From: CAWATZ01 sp963784995
Lineage (GTDB): Bacteria > Planctomycetota > Planctomycetia > Gemmatales > Gemmataceae
NCBI GenBank assembly: GCA_963784995.1
Contig: CAWATZ010000003.1
Span: 1,550,001 to 1,614,000, forward strand
DNA length: 64,000 bases
Reading direction: 5' to 3'
Shown here: piece by piece, positions 9,401-17,033 of the stretch
Layout of the letters: every line of letters starts with the position of its first letter
Numbering within the stretch: position 1 is the stretch's first letter
Program-made: the position numbers and the translations under genes
The notes under the pieces: generated by a model
Told to the model about the DNA's origin: nothing
Seen by the model: only the letters and a program-made list of their open reading frames with translations
Database searches by the model: none

Positions 9401-10615
9401 ATGAGCGATCCCATCCCAACGAACCCAGTACCCCCGACTCCCCCGCCGCCGCCGAGTTTCCCGCCGCCCCCGCCGCCCCCGCCTCCGGTGCAGCGGCCGC
9501 CCGGCAGCGGCAACTCGATGATGAGCTGCGTCTTCGGCCTCTCGGTGCTGCTGAACGTCGCGGTCATTCTGCTGCTGATCCTGACCTGTCTGGGGTTGTT
9601 CGTCGGCAGCAGCATGGTTGGGGACGCCGGCTCTTCCCTCGGAGGGACTTCCAGCCTGGTCGAGAAGACCTACTCCGGCACCTCCAGCGCCAAGGGCCGG
9701 GTGGCCATCATCACCGTGGATGGGGTGATCATGGAAGGGCTGCTGGGCTTTGCTCACAAGCAAATCGAACAGGCCGCCAAGGACAAGGACGTCAAGGCGG
9801 TCGTGCTGCGCATCAACAGCCCCGGCGGCAGCATCACCGCCAGCGAGGACCTGCACCACAAGCTCATCGAGCTGCGCGACGGCAAGGGCAAGAACCCTTC
9901 CAAGAAGCTGGTCGTGTCCATGGGCGGCATGGCCGCCTCGGGCGGCTATTACATCGCCATGCCGGGCGAGCTGATCCTCGCCGAGAAAACCACCATCACC
10001 GGCTCCATCGGCGTTTACGCGGCCCTGCTCAACGTCGCCGAACTGGCCAAAACGCACGGCGTGGTCATGAACACGCTCAAGGCCGGCGAGTACAAGGACA
10101 GCGGCTCGCCCTTCCGGAAGATGACGGACCAGGAGGCACAGGTCTGGCAGGACATGGTCAACACCGCCTACGGGCAATTCCTGGAGGTGGTCGTGGCCGG
10201 CCGGCCCAAGCTCAACAAGGCCAAGCTTCTGGAACGCTTCGACGAGAAACCCGTTGTCGTCGATCCAGATTTTCCCCAGGATCTGGTCAAGAACAAGCCT
10301 TACCGGCGCTACCGGGCCGATGGCGGTATCTGGCCTGCGCAGAAAGCCAAGGACCTGGGACTGGTTGACGCCATTGGCAACCTGGACGATGCCGTGGCCG
10401 AGGCCAGGAACCTGGCCAAGCTGGACGAGGATGCCAAGGTGATCCAGTACGAGAAGTCCAAGCCCCTGGCCGAGCTGCTGCTTGGCGTCAAGACCCCGTC
10501 CCCCAACCTGGGCGTGGACCTGAGCAAGCTCAAGCACGCCGCCATGCCCCGCCTGTGGTATCTGGCCCCCGGCAGCGAACTGTCCGCCCTGATCAGCACG
10601 CTCGAGGCACCGTGA
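9401..10615 (+). CDS. sppA: Signal peptide peptidase SppA (S49 family)
   Basis: This 404-residue product is a membrane-anchored serine peptidase that degrades leftover signal peptides. The first 37 residues are almost all proline and serine ('PPPPPSFPPPPPPPPP'), a planctomycete-style cytoplasmic tail. One transmembrane helix spans about 41-67. The S49 domain starts near 'GRVAIITVDGVI' (99-110) and contains 'INSPGGS', the nucleophile Ser180 in 'MAASGGYYIA', and the general-base Lys232 in 'AGEYKDSGSP'. This is the catalytic dyad arrangement of single-domain bacterial SppA. Length fits the short form plus the tail. The gene stands alone after a hairpin, and a small secreted protein follows 22 bases downstream. 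Confidence 0.93.
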   Translation: MSDPIPTNPVPPTPPPPPSFPPPPPPPPPVQRPPGSGNSMMSCVFGLSVLLNVAVILLLILTCLGLFVGSSMVGDAGSSLGGTSSLVEKTYSGTSSAKGRVAIITVDGVIMEGLLGFAHKQIEQAAKDKDVKAVVLRINSPGGSITASEDLHHKLIELRDGKGKNPSKKLVVSMGGMAASGGYYIAMPGELILAEKTTITGSIGVYAALLNVAELAKTHGVVMNTLKAGEYKDSGSPFRKMTDQEAQVWQDMVNTAYGQFLEVVVAGRPKLNKAKLLERFDEKPVVVDPDFPQDLVKNKPYRRYRADGGIWPAQKAKDLGLVDAIGNLDDAVAEARNLAKLDEDAKVIQYEKSKPLAELLLGVKTPSPNLGVDLSKLKHAAMPRLWYLAPGSELSALISTLEAP

Positions 10616-10637
10616 GGCCGATGGTCGCGAGGTCCCC

Positions 10638-10952
10638 TTGACGTACTCCGCCTGCTTCCCTCTGGCCTGGCTGGTCGTGTTGGCCCTGGTCCAGCCCGCC
10701 GATCCGGGGCCTGCGCCCTTGCCCCGAAAGCCCCTGACCGTGGCAGAGTGTCAACCGCTGCAGCGGTTGACACTCGACCAGGTCCGCGACCGGCTCGGAC
10801 CACCGCACCACGTCAGCCGGCAAATTCTCCGTCACCGCTACCTCGAACAGTGGACCTATGAGCATCCCTGGCGGATTCGGGTCGAGTTTGACTACCGCGG
10901 ACCCCAACCCCAACTCCTGACTGTCCAGCCCCTCGACCTGCCCAGGCCCTGA
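10638..10952 (+). CDS. Small secreted protein with SmpA-like repeat
   Basis: A 104-residue reading frame starting at TTG 10638, 22 bases after sppA with a GAGG upstream; no in-frame ATG or GTG is available. It begins with a hydrophobic segment ending near 'ADPGPAP', consistent with export. The core 'LTLDQVRDRLGPPHHV...WTYE' has the helix-strand pattern of SmpA/BamE-like small domains, where a 'V+..LG.P' helix precedes strands, but this is a weak resemblance. A perfect 30-bp palindrome lies inside the coding sequence and encodes 'ECQPLQRLTL'. I do not recognise a specific family. Confidence 0.55.
   Translation: MTYSACFPLAWLVVLALVQPADPGPAPLPRKPLTVAECQPLQRLTLDQVRDRLGPPHHVSRQILRHRYLEQWTYEHPWRIRVEFDYRGPQPQLLTVQPLDLPRP
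10746..10775. repeat. Perfect 30-bp palindrome inside a small gene
   Basis: The sequence is its own reverse complement (GAGTGTCAACCGCTG, then its complement) with no loop. It lies in frame inside the small secreted protein gene and looks like an inserted REP-type unit. Confidence 0.85.
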
Positions 10953-11456
10953 GCAGGTTCGTAACCTGCACGGACAACGTTTGTTACGTCTGTACCGATC
11001 GCGCAGAAGGTCCCGGAAAACGGGAGAGAAGGGGTTATTCTCGCCACGACAGGGGAAAAAGTCGCCCTTTTGGCAAAATCTGTCCCATAGTTGCTTGCCT
11101 GCATTGCAAGGAGATACCCGGTCCGGGGTATACTGTGGGCGGCTTGAACCCGCCTGCTTCCAGCCAGCCTTTGCGGCAGTTGTGCCGCAAAATCGGCAGC
11201 CCTGTGTTCAATTCTCCTTCAGATGCCGCCCAGGGACTGTCCGGATGGATTGATCCAATGCTCAGAGAAAGGCTGGAAATGCAGGCAGTTCGGAAAACTT
11301 GACAAGACTCGGGCAAAATCTGTAAGGGTTTGGCCCGCTGTTTGCAACGGTAGGAAACAACTTCATTCTTGAAGAGGGAATGAAGTGGGGGGGAGACTGG
11401 GAAACGTCTCCGGGCCAGGCGGGCCCGGCGGTGGCAACGCGAGAGGGGGTAACACC
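10953..11456. other. Intergenic stretch with weak promoter candidates
   Basis: I see no gene in these 504 bases. Candidate control sites are a TATACT at about 11128-11133 and a TTGACA at 11299-11304 followed 18 bases later by TAAGGG, a poor -10. Either could serve the DksA-like gene downstream. No tRNA or structured RNA was recognised. Confidence 0.4.
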
Positions 11457-11921
11457 ATGGCACGCCAGGAAGCATTGCTTCGATTGCACAAACAGTTGAC
11501 AGCCCGACGAACTGAATTGCTCCGCAAGCTGCACGACGACATGAACAACCTGCGCAACCAGGGGGCCGACTCGACGGGTGACGCCGCCGACGTGGCCTTC
11601 GAGTCGGGCAGCGATGAGATGGCCAGCCAGCTGGCCGAGTTGGATTACCGCGAGATCAGCCAGATCGAGCGGGCCCTGAACCGGCTCAAACAGGGGACCT
11701 ATGGGGTTTGCGAGGGTTGCAGCTGCAAGATCCCGGTGGGTCGGCTCAACGCCTTGCCCTACAGCACCCTCTGCATCGAGTGTCAGCGCGAGATGGAGAG
11801 GTATCCGAACTGGGCCAGCGAACGGGCCGGCAACTGGGAGAAGGTCTACGACGCTCCCGCCGCCATGGAGGACCAGCGCGAGGTGGACCTGTCCGAGATC
11901 GAGATTGATCTCTCGAAATGA
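11457..11921 (+). CDS. DksA/TraR-family zinc-finger protein
   Basis: I choose ATG 11457 because GAGAGGGGG stands 7 bases upstream and the product then has the usual small size (154 residues). An N-terminal helical region (1-80) contains 'GDAADVAFESGSDEMASQLAELDYREISQIERAL', as in the DksA coiled coil. The C4 zinc finger is 'CEGCSCKI' (C85, C88) with 'CIEC' (C106, C109). Family members bind RNA polymerase in the secondary channel and alter promoter choice with ppGpp. The acidic tip residues differ from E. coli DksA, so whether it responds to ppGpp is open. A hairpin terminator follows at 11952. Confidence 0.9.
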   Translation: MARQEALLRLHKQLTARRTELLRKLHDDMNNLRNQGADSTGDAADVAFESGSDEMASQLAELDYREISQIERALNRLKQGTYGVCEGCSCKIPVGRLNALPYSTLCIECQREMERYPNWASERAGNWEKVYDAPAAMEDQREVDLSEIEIDLSK

Positions 11922-11951
11922 CCCAGCTGCACTCATCTCTCATACTACGCG

Positions 11952-11984
11952 AGCCCGCAGTGTTCCGACTGCGGGCTTTGTACG
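11952..11984 (+). terminator. Probable terminator after the DksA-like gene
   Basis: A 9-bp stem, AGCCCGCAG (11952-11960) with CTGCGGGCT (11969-11977), is followed by a T-rich stretch, 30 bases after the stop codon. The rest of 11985-12123 shows no gene. Confidence 0.75.
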
Positions 11985-12123
11985 TTTTGTAGGGGCAACT
12001 GAGGCGGCGTGAGCCTCATCGGGGACACTTTTTCTACAGAACTCCTCTTGCACGTGGGTAAGATGGATTCAGAGTCTGAACTTTCTCCCCTCTCCTGCTG
12101 GGGCGGGGGGAGGGACATTGATA

Positions 12124-12252
12124 CGACCCCTGCCGGCTTGCCCGGCAGGTGAAGGAGGTTTCTGGCTAGAAAGGGAAGAGAAAAAAAGGTTGTTCTTTTG
12201 CCCCCTCTAGCCAATGACCTCCTTCACCTGCCGGGCAAGCCGGCAGGGGTCG
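12124..12252. repeat. Hairpin repeat, family 1 (CGACCCCTGCCGG)
   Basis: A single full unit of the family seen at 4931, 36883 and 57968: inverted arms of about 45-49 bases around an A-rich centre. It ends only 36 bases before the protease start and so overlaps its upstream control region. Confidence 0.93.
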
Positions 12253-12272
12253 AAAAACCCGCCGCTGCGCCA

Positions 12273-12279
12273 GAGGAGG
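12273..12279 (+). promoter_or_regulatory. Shine-Dalgarno site that fixes the protease start
   Basis: GAGGAGG at 12273-12279 lies 9 bases before ATG 12289. It is the only strong ribosome site near the protease and shows that translation begins with the signal peptide, in the frame later lost by a frameshift. Confidence 0.8.
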
Positions 12280-12288
12280 CTGATCGCT

Positions 12289-13432
12289 ATGCATCGCGTG
12301 GCCATGGTGCTGTTCCTGGGGTGTTGCTCCTTCCTGGGTGGTGTGCTGGCCGTGGTCGTGGTGGGCCGGGCGCCCACCGCCGCCCTGGCCGACGGCAATC
12401 GGCCGGCCCCGGCTGCCCCCGACGGCTTGACCCAGCGTGGGCAATCGCTTTGAGCTGGTGGCCAGCAAGGTGGCGCCGACCGTGGTCGCCATCGAGGCGA
12501 TCAAGCCGGTCGCGCCGGGCGACAAGCCGAGCAAGAAAACCACGACGGAGGAGTCCGGCTCGGGCGTGCTGGTTCGCGTTCCCGGGCAGAAGGGCGTCTT
12601 CGTGCTGACCAACAACCACGTCATTCAGCGAGCGACGCCGCAGCAAATTACCATCAGTTTGGCCGATAGCAGGATTGTTCGGCCGACCAAGATCTGGACC
12701 GACCCCGAGTCGGACATCGCCCTGCTGGCGATGGAGGGGATCGACAACGTGCCCACCGCCATCCTGGGCGACAGCGACCAGGTGCGCGTCGGTCAGTGGG
12801 TGCTGGCCGTGGGCAGTCCCTTCGGGTTGAACCAGACGGTGACGCACGGCATCATCAGCGCCCGCGAGCGCGGCCAGATCAGCCTGGGCAGCACCATCCG
12901 CATCAAGGACTTCCTCCAGACCGACGCCTCCATCAACCCCGGGTCCAGCGGCGGCGCGCTGGTCAACCTGGATGGTGAGGTCATCGGCATCAACACCGCC
13001 ATCGCCTCGGGCCAGGGCATCAACCAGAGCAGCGGCGTCGCCTTTAGCATCCCGATCAACCTGGTCAAGAAGATCATGCAGCAGCTGCTGGAGAAGGGAT
13101 CGGTGACTCGCGGCTATCTGGGCTTGCAGGTCGCCGCCTCGTTCGAGCCGGCCGACGCCGAGCGCCTGGGACTGAACCGGGCCCAGGGCGCCCTGGTGGA
13201 GCGGGTTTACAACGACACCCCGGCGGCGGCCGCGGGCTTAAAACCGCTGGACGTGGTGCTGGAGGTCGATGGCGTGCTGATTCGCAACGAGAACCACTTC
13301 ATCAACCTGGTCAGCGGTTTGCCGGTGGGTCAGCGCATCCGCTTGCAGGTGTGGCGCAACCGCCAGAAGACGGCCCTGGATGCGGTGGTGGGCGACTGGT
13401 CGCGCGGGCAGACCATGTTCAAGCAGCAGTGA
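12289..13432 (+). CDS. HtrA/DegP-like serine protease, one frameshift
   Basis: The start at ATG 12289 has a strong GAGGAGG and opens a signal anchor ('VAMVLFLGCCSFLGGVLAVVVV'). Just after 'PDGLTQ' (about 12430-12437) the frame shifts by one base; the protease continues from 'GNRFELVASKVAPTVVAIEA'. The chymotrypsin-like domain shows the full triad: His in 'TNNHVI', Asp in 'ESDIALLA' and Ser in 'NPGSSGGALVN'. One PDZ domain follows ('GYLGLQVAASF...QVWRNRQ'), so the layout is signal-protease-PDZ, as in DegS or trypsin-like S1C proteins. It would degrade or sense misfolded envelope proteins. A GTG at 12437 could serve as an alternative start but lacks a ribosome site and would leave the protease without export. 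The shift is probably a sequence error. Confidence 0.88.
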
Positions 13433-13566
13433 TGAAAGGCGAGCCGGGAGCGTCAGCTCCCGGATTCTTCCGATTCAGTGATGAAAGGCGAGCCGGGAGC
13501 GTCAGCTCCCGGATTCTTCCGATTCGTGGGAGAATCCGGGAGCTGACGCTCCCGGCTCGCCATGAA
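13428..13566. repeat. Two 49-bp tandem repeats plus an inverted copy
   Basis: Units at 13428-13476 and 13477-13525 are direct copies containing GAGCCGGGAGCGTCAGCTCC; an inverted partial copy runs 13528-13566. The first unit carries the TGA of the upstream protease, and the array separates it from the convergent DedA gene. Confidence 0.92.
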
Positions 13567-13569
13567 CTT

Positions 13570-14277
13570 TCACGCCACGTTCGTTTCCTGCGGCTTCACG
13601 GTGAGAAAGGATTCCTCCCTTACCGGAGCGGTTTTCTGCTTGGCCGATCCCCGCCGCCACGCCAGCACCACCTCGACAACCATCGGCAGCACCGAGACGA
13701 AGATGATGCCCAGCACGACCAGCTCGAAGTGTTCCTTGACCCACGGCAATTCCCCGAAGAAGAAGCCGGCGTAAAGACAGCTGGCCACCCAGGCGATGCC
13801 GCCGACCACGTTGTACAGGAAGAACTTGCGATAGGTCATCTTGCCGATGCCGGCCACGAATGGAGCGAAGGTCCGCACGATGGGCACGAAGCGAGCCAGG
13901 ATGATCGTCTTGCTGCCGTACTTCTCGTAGAAGTTCTGGGCCCGCCACAGGTGCTTCTTGTTCAGCAGCCAGGACTTTTCCGAGCGGAACACGGCTGGCC
14001 CCAGCCGCAACCCGACCGCGTAGTTGACCGCGTCCCCAAGGACCGCGGCCGCGATCAGCAAGAGCAGCAGCACGGGCATGCTCAGGCCAAAACCGGGGTG
14101 CGCCACCAGGGCCCCCACGGCGAACAGCAGCGAATCGCCCGGCAGGAACGGCGTGACCACCAGGCCCGTCTCGGCGAAGATCACCAGGAACAGAACCGCA
14201 TAAAACCAGGGGCCGAGGTTGCCGGCCACCTGATCCAGCTCCCGCAAGTATCTGAAAATCTCAAAGATCCAGTCCAT
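13570..14277 (-). CDS. DedA-family (VTT) inner membrane protein
   Basis: The 235-residue product starts best at the ATG whose complement is 14275-14277, preceded by GAGGGA. It shows the DedA/SNARE-associated pattern: a re-entrant segment 'VIFAETGLVVTPFLPGDSLLF', then 'GDAVNYAVGLRLG', and the conserved 'YEKYGSKTIILARFVPIVRTFAPFVAGIGKM' region with Arg residues in 'RFVPIVRT'. Several hydrophobic helices follow, and the tail is charged. DedA proteins are linked to undecaprenyl-phosphate or phospholipid flipping and to membrane homeostasis. The gene is convergent with the protease and stands alone on its strand. Confidence 0.92.
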   Translation of the reverse strand: MDWIFEIFRYLRELDQVAGNLGPWFYAVLFLVIFAETGLVVTPFLPGDSLLFAVGALVAHPGFGLSMPVLLLLLIAAAVLGDAVNYAVGLRLGPAVFRSEKSWLLNKKHLWRAQNFYEKYGSKTIILARFVPIVRTFAPFVAGIGKMTYRKFFLYNVVGGIAWVASCLYAGFFFGELPWVKEHFELVVLGIIFVSVLPMVVEVVLAWRRGSAKQKTAPVREESFLTVKPQETNVA

Positions 14278-14539
14278 GATTCCCTCAATCGGAATTCTTT
14301 CTCCCCTCACTCAACCCCAAGCAAGCATAGCTTTTCCAGGGCTGCGGGAAAAGCTCGATTGGCCGGCGCCGCCTTTCGCAAGCAGGGTCGGAGCGACGGA
14401 AGCAAAGATCCGCGCGCGACTACCTTTGCACTCCCGGCGCGAACGGTTTATAATCCACGGGTGGGATTCAGGAGGAAGCCAGGCTGAATTGTCGGTCTGG
14501 ATTGCCTCACGCCGATCCGATCCTTGCAAGGGGAAGCAC

Positions 14540-14974
14540 ATGGCGCATTCCAGCAAGCACTTCAAAGACGAATCGGGCAATTCATCCGTGAACCAGACTC
14601 CGACACGCGGCATGGATCAGGGTCAGCTGGATTTTGAACTGGAGTTCTTCCAGGGCATCCTGGCCAGCCATCCGAACTACGTCGAAGTGCTTCGGGCCCT
14701 GGGTCAGCTGCTGACCCTCAAGGGGCGTTATCCCGATGTGCTGCAGATCGACAAGCGACTGGTTCAGCTGCGCCCCAACGATCCGCTGGCCCATTACAAC
14801 CTGGCCTGCAGCTACGCCCTGCTGAAACGGGCCGACCTGGCCATCAAGACGCTGCAGCGGGCCGTCGAACTGGGCTACCGCGATTTCCGCTACATGCGCG
14901 AGGACCGCGACCTGGAGGCCATCCGCCACGATCCGCGGTTCCGCAAGCTGCTCAAGGAATACGAAGACCGCTAA
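14540..14974 (+). CDS. Small TPR-repeat protein
   Basis: Start ATG 14540 has AAGGGGAAG close upstream. The 144-residue product has a polar N-terminus and then about two TPR units: 'VEVLRALGQLLTLKGRYPDVLQIDKRLVQLRPNDPLAHYNLACSYALLKRADLAIKTLQRAVELGY'. It ends with 'RDLEAIRHDPRFRKLLKEYE', a tail often seen in TPR proteins. No signal peptide is visible, so it is probably a cytoplasmic scaffold. The CoA-transferase gene starts 15 bases after the stop, so the two may be co-transcribed, though no functional link is evident. Confidence 0.85.
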   Translation: MAHSSKHFKDESGNSSVNQTPTRGMDQGQLDFELEFFQGILASHPNYVEVLRALGQLLTLKGRYPDVLQIDKRLVQLRPNDPLAHYNLACSYALLKRADLAIKTLQRAVELGYRDFRYMREDRDLEAIRHDPRFRKLLKEYEDR

Positions 14975-14989
14975 CCGTTTGTTCCCCCA

Positions 14990-15994
14990 ATGGACACTCT
15001 CTCCCGCGGACAGGGAAGCCTCTTTTCCGATCCCTCGGCCGAACACGCGCGCCGGTTCTTCGCCGGCAAGCCGCGCGCCCTGATCGACAAGCGGACCACA
15101 GTCGCTGATGCCGTGGCCCAACTCGTCAATAATGGCGACTACCTGGCCATCGGCGGCTTCGGCGCCGACCGCATCCCCACGGCCGTGATTCACGAGATCG
15201 TCCGCCAGGGCAAACAGCAGCTGCGCTTCGCCGGCCACACGGCCACGCACGATTTCCAGGTTCTCTGCGCCGGCAACCTGACCGGCCGGGGCCAGACCCT
15301 GGCCGCGGTCGATGTCGCTTACGTCGTCGGCCTGGAGGCGCGCGGCCTGTCGCCGCACGCTCGGCGGGTGATGGAATCGGGCGCGGTGGCGGTGACCGAG
15401 TGGAGCAATTACACGCTGGCCGTGCGCTTCAAGGCGGCCGCGATGGGCCTGCCTTTCCTGCCGGCCCGGTCGCTGCTGGGCACCGACACGTTCAAGTACA
15501 GCGCGGCCTGCGAGATCCTGTGTCCCTTCACCGGCGAGCGGCTGGCGGCCATCCCGGCCCTGTTCCCGGACGTGGCCGCCATCCACGTTCACGAGGCCGA
15601 CCGCTACGGCAACTGCCGGGTCCGCGGCACCACCGTCGCCGACGCCGACCTGGCCCGGGCGGCCAAACGGTTGGTCATCACCTGCGAACGGCTGATCCCG
15701 CACGAGGAGATTCGCCGCGACCCCAACCAGACGTTCATTCCGTTCTTCTGCGTTGATGCCGTCTGCGAGGTCCCCTACGGCAGCTACCCGGGCAACATGC
15801 CCTACGAGTATTTCTCCGACGAGGAGCATCTGAAACAGTGGCTGGAGGTGGAGAAGGAGCCGGCCCGGTACGAGGCGTTCTTGCAGAAGTATCTGTTCGG
15901 GGTGAAGGATTTCGGGGAGTACCTCGATCGGTGTGGCGGCCTGCGGCGGATGCAGGAGTTGCGGCGGCAGGAGCTGCTACTGGACCGATCGTAA
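14990..15994 (+). CDS. CoA-transferase alpha subunit, glutaconate type
   Basis: The 334-residue product matches the family I CoA-transferase subunit A fold of the glutaconate CoA-transferase (GctA) type: 'LVNNGDYLAIGGFGADRIPTAVIHEI', 'GLEARGLSPHARRVMESG', 'EWSNYTLAVRFKAAAMGLPFLPARSLLGTD' and 'VHVHEADRYGN'-like 'IHVHEADRYGNCRVRG'. Such subunits bind the CoA donor, while the beta subunit carries the catalytic glutamate. No beta-subunit gene is next to it; the neighbour downstream is convergent. Substrate cannot be told from sequence. It lies 15 bases after the TPR gene. Its stop overlaps the first base of a palindromic repeat. Confidence 0.85.
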   Translation: MDTLSRGQGSLFSDPSAEHARRFFAGKPRALIDKRTTVADAVAQLVNNGDYLAIGGFGADRIPTAVIHEIVRQGKQQLRFAGHTATHDFQVLCAGNLTGRGQTLAAVDVAYVVGLEARGLSPHARRVMESGAVAVTEWSNYTLAVRFKAAAMGLPFLPARSLLGTDTFKYSAACEILCPFTGERLAAIPALFPDVAAIHVHEADRYGNCRVRGTTVADADLARAAKRLVITCERLIPHEEIRRDPNQTFIPFFCVDAVCEVPYGSYPGNMPYEYFSDEEHLKQWLEVEKEPARYEAFLQKYLFGVKDFGEYLDRCGGLRRMQELRRQELLLDRS

Positions 15995-16057
15995 CACAAG
16001 CCCGAAGCGCCAGCGCCGGGACAAGCCGGTCCCGGCGCTGGCGCTTCGGGCTTGTGT
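15994..16057. repeat. Palindromic repeat between convergent genes
   Basis: 29-bp perfect arms at 15994-16022 and 16029-16057 (ACACAAGCCCGAAGCGCC...) enclose a 6-base loop. Both ends touch the stop codons of the flanking convergent genes, so it may end transcription from both sides. Confidence 0.92.
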
Positions 16058-16843
16058 CAGAGCAACCGCTCCGCGACCGCCTTGCTCTCCCGCAATGCCG
16101 CGAGTGGATCGGCGTTGTTCGGCTTCAGCTCCAGGGAAACCACCCCCGCGTAGCCGCATTCGCGGACGCCTGCCCCAGCGCGACCAACGTCGCTTCGGTC
16201 AGCCGGCCGTGCAGCAACGACCAGTGCAAGTCGTTCTGACCATCGTTGTCGTCGAGGTGAACGTAGGTCAGCCGCGATCCGGCCCGGCGGACGACCTCGG
16301 CCGGCTCCTCGCCGCTGATCTGACAGTGTCCCACGTCCAGGAGCAGGCCCAGGTTGGCATGGTCGGCCTCGTCCAGGAAGGCCAGCACCTGGGTCGAGTC
16401 GGACAGCAAGCGTCCGGGGATCGGCTCCAGACACAGCCGCACCATCCGGCTCGCGGCATGGTCGGCCAGCAAACAGCAGACCTCCGCGAAGGCGGGCAGG
16501 CACGCTCCCCGGTCGTCGGCCGGCGGGATCAGGTACGCCGTGGTCGCTCCCAGCTGGGCGGCGTCGTTGATCTGCCGCTTGACCAGGTCCACCGCCGGAC
16601 GCCGGCTGGAGACGGCGAGCGCATCCAGGCTGATCCCCTCCGGCAAGTCCCGGCCCAGCGAAGCGCACGCCACCAGCACGTCCGCCGCGGCCAGGGCTTC
16701 CCGATGGGACTCCGGCCGATCGACAAGGGCGACGACATCGACGTGGGTAAAGCCGAGCCGGGCCGCGGCGTCCACGGCGGCGGCAAAGTCGAGCGGCAGC
16801 GAGGTCAGCAGGACGGACAGGGGCCAGCGGGGGGAGGGGTCAT
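16057..16843 (-). CDS. Sugar phosphate isomerase/epimerase-like TIM barrel, frameshifted
   Basis: The frame holds an AP-endonuclease-2/xylose-isomerase-like barrel: 'LDFAAAVDAAARLGFTHVDVVAL', 'VRLCLEPIPGRLLSDSTQVLAFLDEADHANLGLLLDVGHCQISG' and 'LTYVHLDDNDGQNDLHWSLLHG', with metal-ligand-type Glu, Asp and His residues. After 'LTEATLVALG' the frame shifts near a CCCC run at 16173-16176; the other frame gives the expected C-terminus 'ECGYAGVVSLELKP...AVAERLL'. The best start is ATG 16843 (GGAG upstream), but it joins the barrel only if one base is added to the G run at 16829-16834, a second likely sequence error. Length would be about 260 residues. The substrate is unknown. A long repeat lies just upstream. 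Confidence 0.75.
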
Positions 16844-16881
16844 TTCTCGGATTCTCCAATTCCCGTGGGTGGGCGTTGTTC

Positions 16882-17010
16882 CCGTGGGTGCGCTGCGCGA
16901 CCCACGGCTGGGATATGCAACCCCTTCGGGGTTGGCAGACAACGGAGGCCCGGTTTTCTACCCCGAAGGGGTTGCATATCCCAGCCGTGGGTCGCGCAGC
17001 GCACCCACGG
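16882..17010. repeat. Long hairpin repeat, family 3 (CCGTGGGTGCGCTG)
   Basis: Arms of at least 45 bases (16882-16926 with 16966-17010) are perfectly complementary, and pairing continues inward for a few more bases. A related copy is at 38865-38994. It separates two genes on the minus strand. Confidence 0.93.
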
Positions 17011-17033
17011 ATACGATTCAAGGGGCAGAGTGA

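Noticed and set aside
10953..11456. A tRNA or riboswitch in the gap before the DksA-like gene
   Set aside because: No cloverleaf, T-loop signature or known aptamer motif could be found by eye.
12437..13432. Treating GTG 12437 as the true protease start
   Set aside because: There is no ribosome site before it, and an in-line signal peptide with a strong ribosome site lies just upstream in the shifted frame.
16125..17021. A longer N-terminus for the TIM-barrel protein
   Set aside because: The upstream part translates the family-3 palindromic repeat ('CNPFGVENRASVV', 'QPWVAQRTHG') and is not protein-like.
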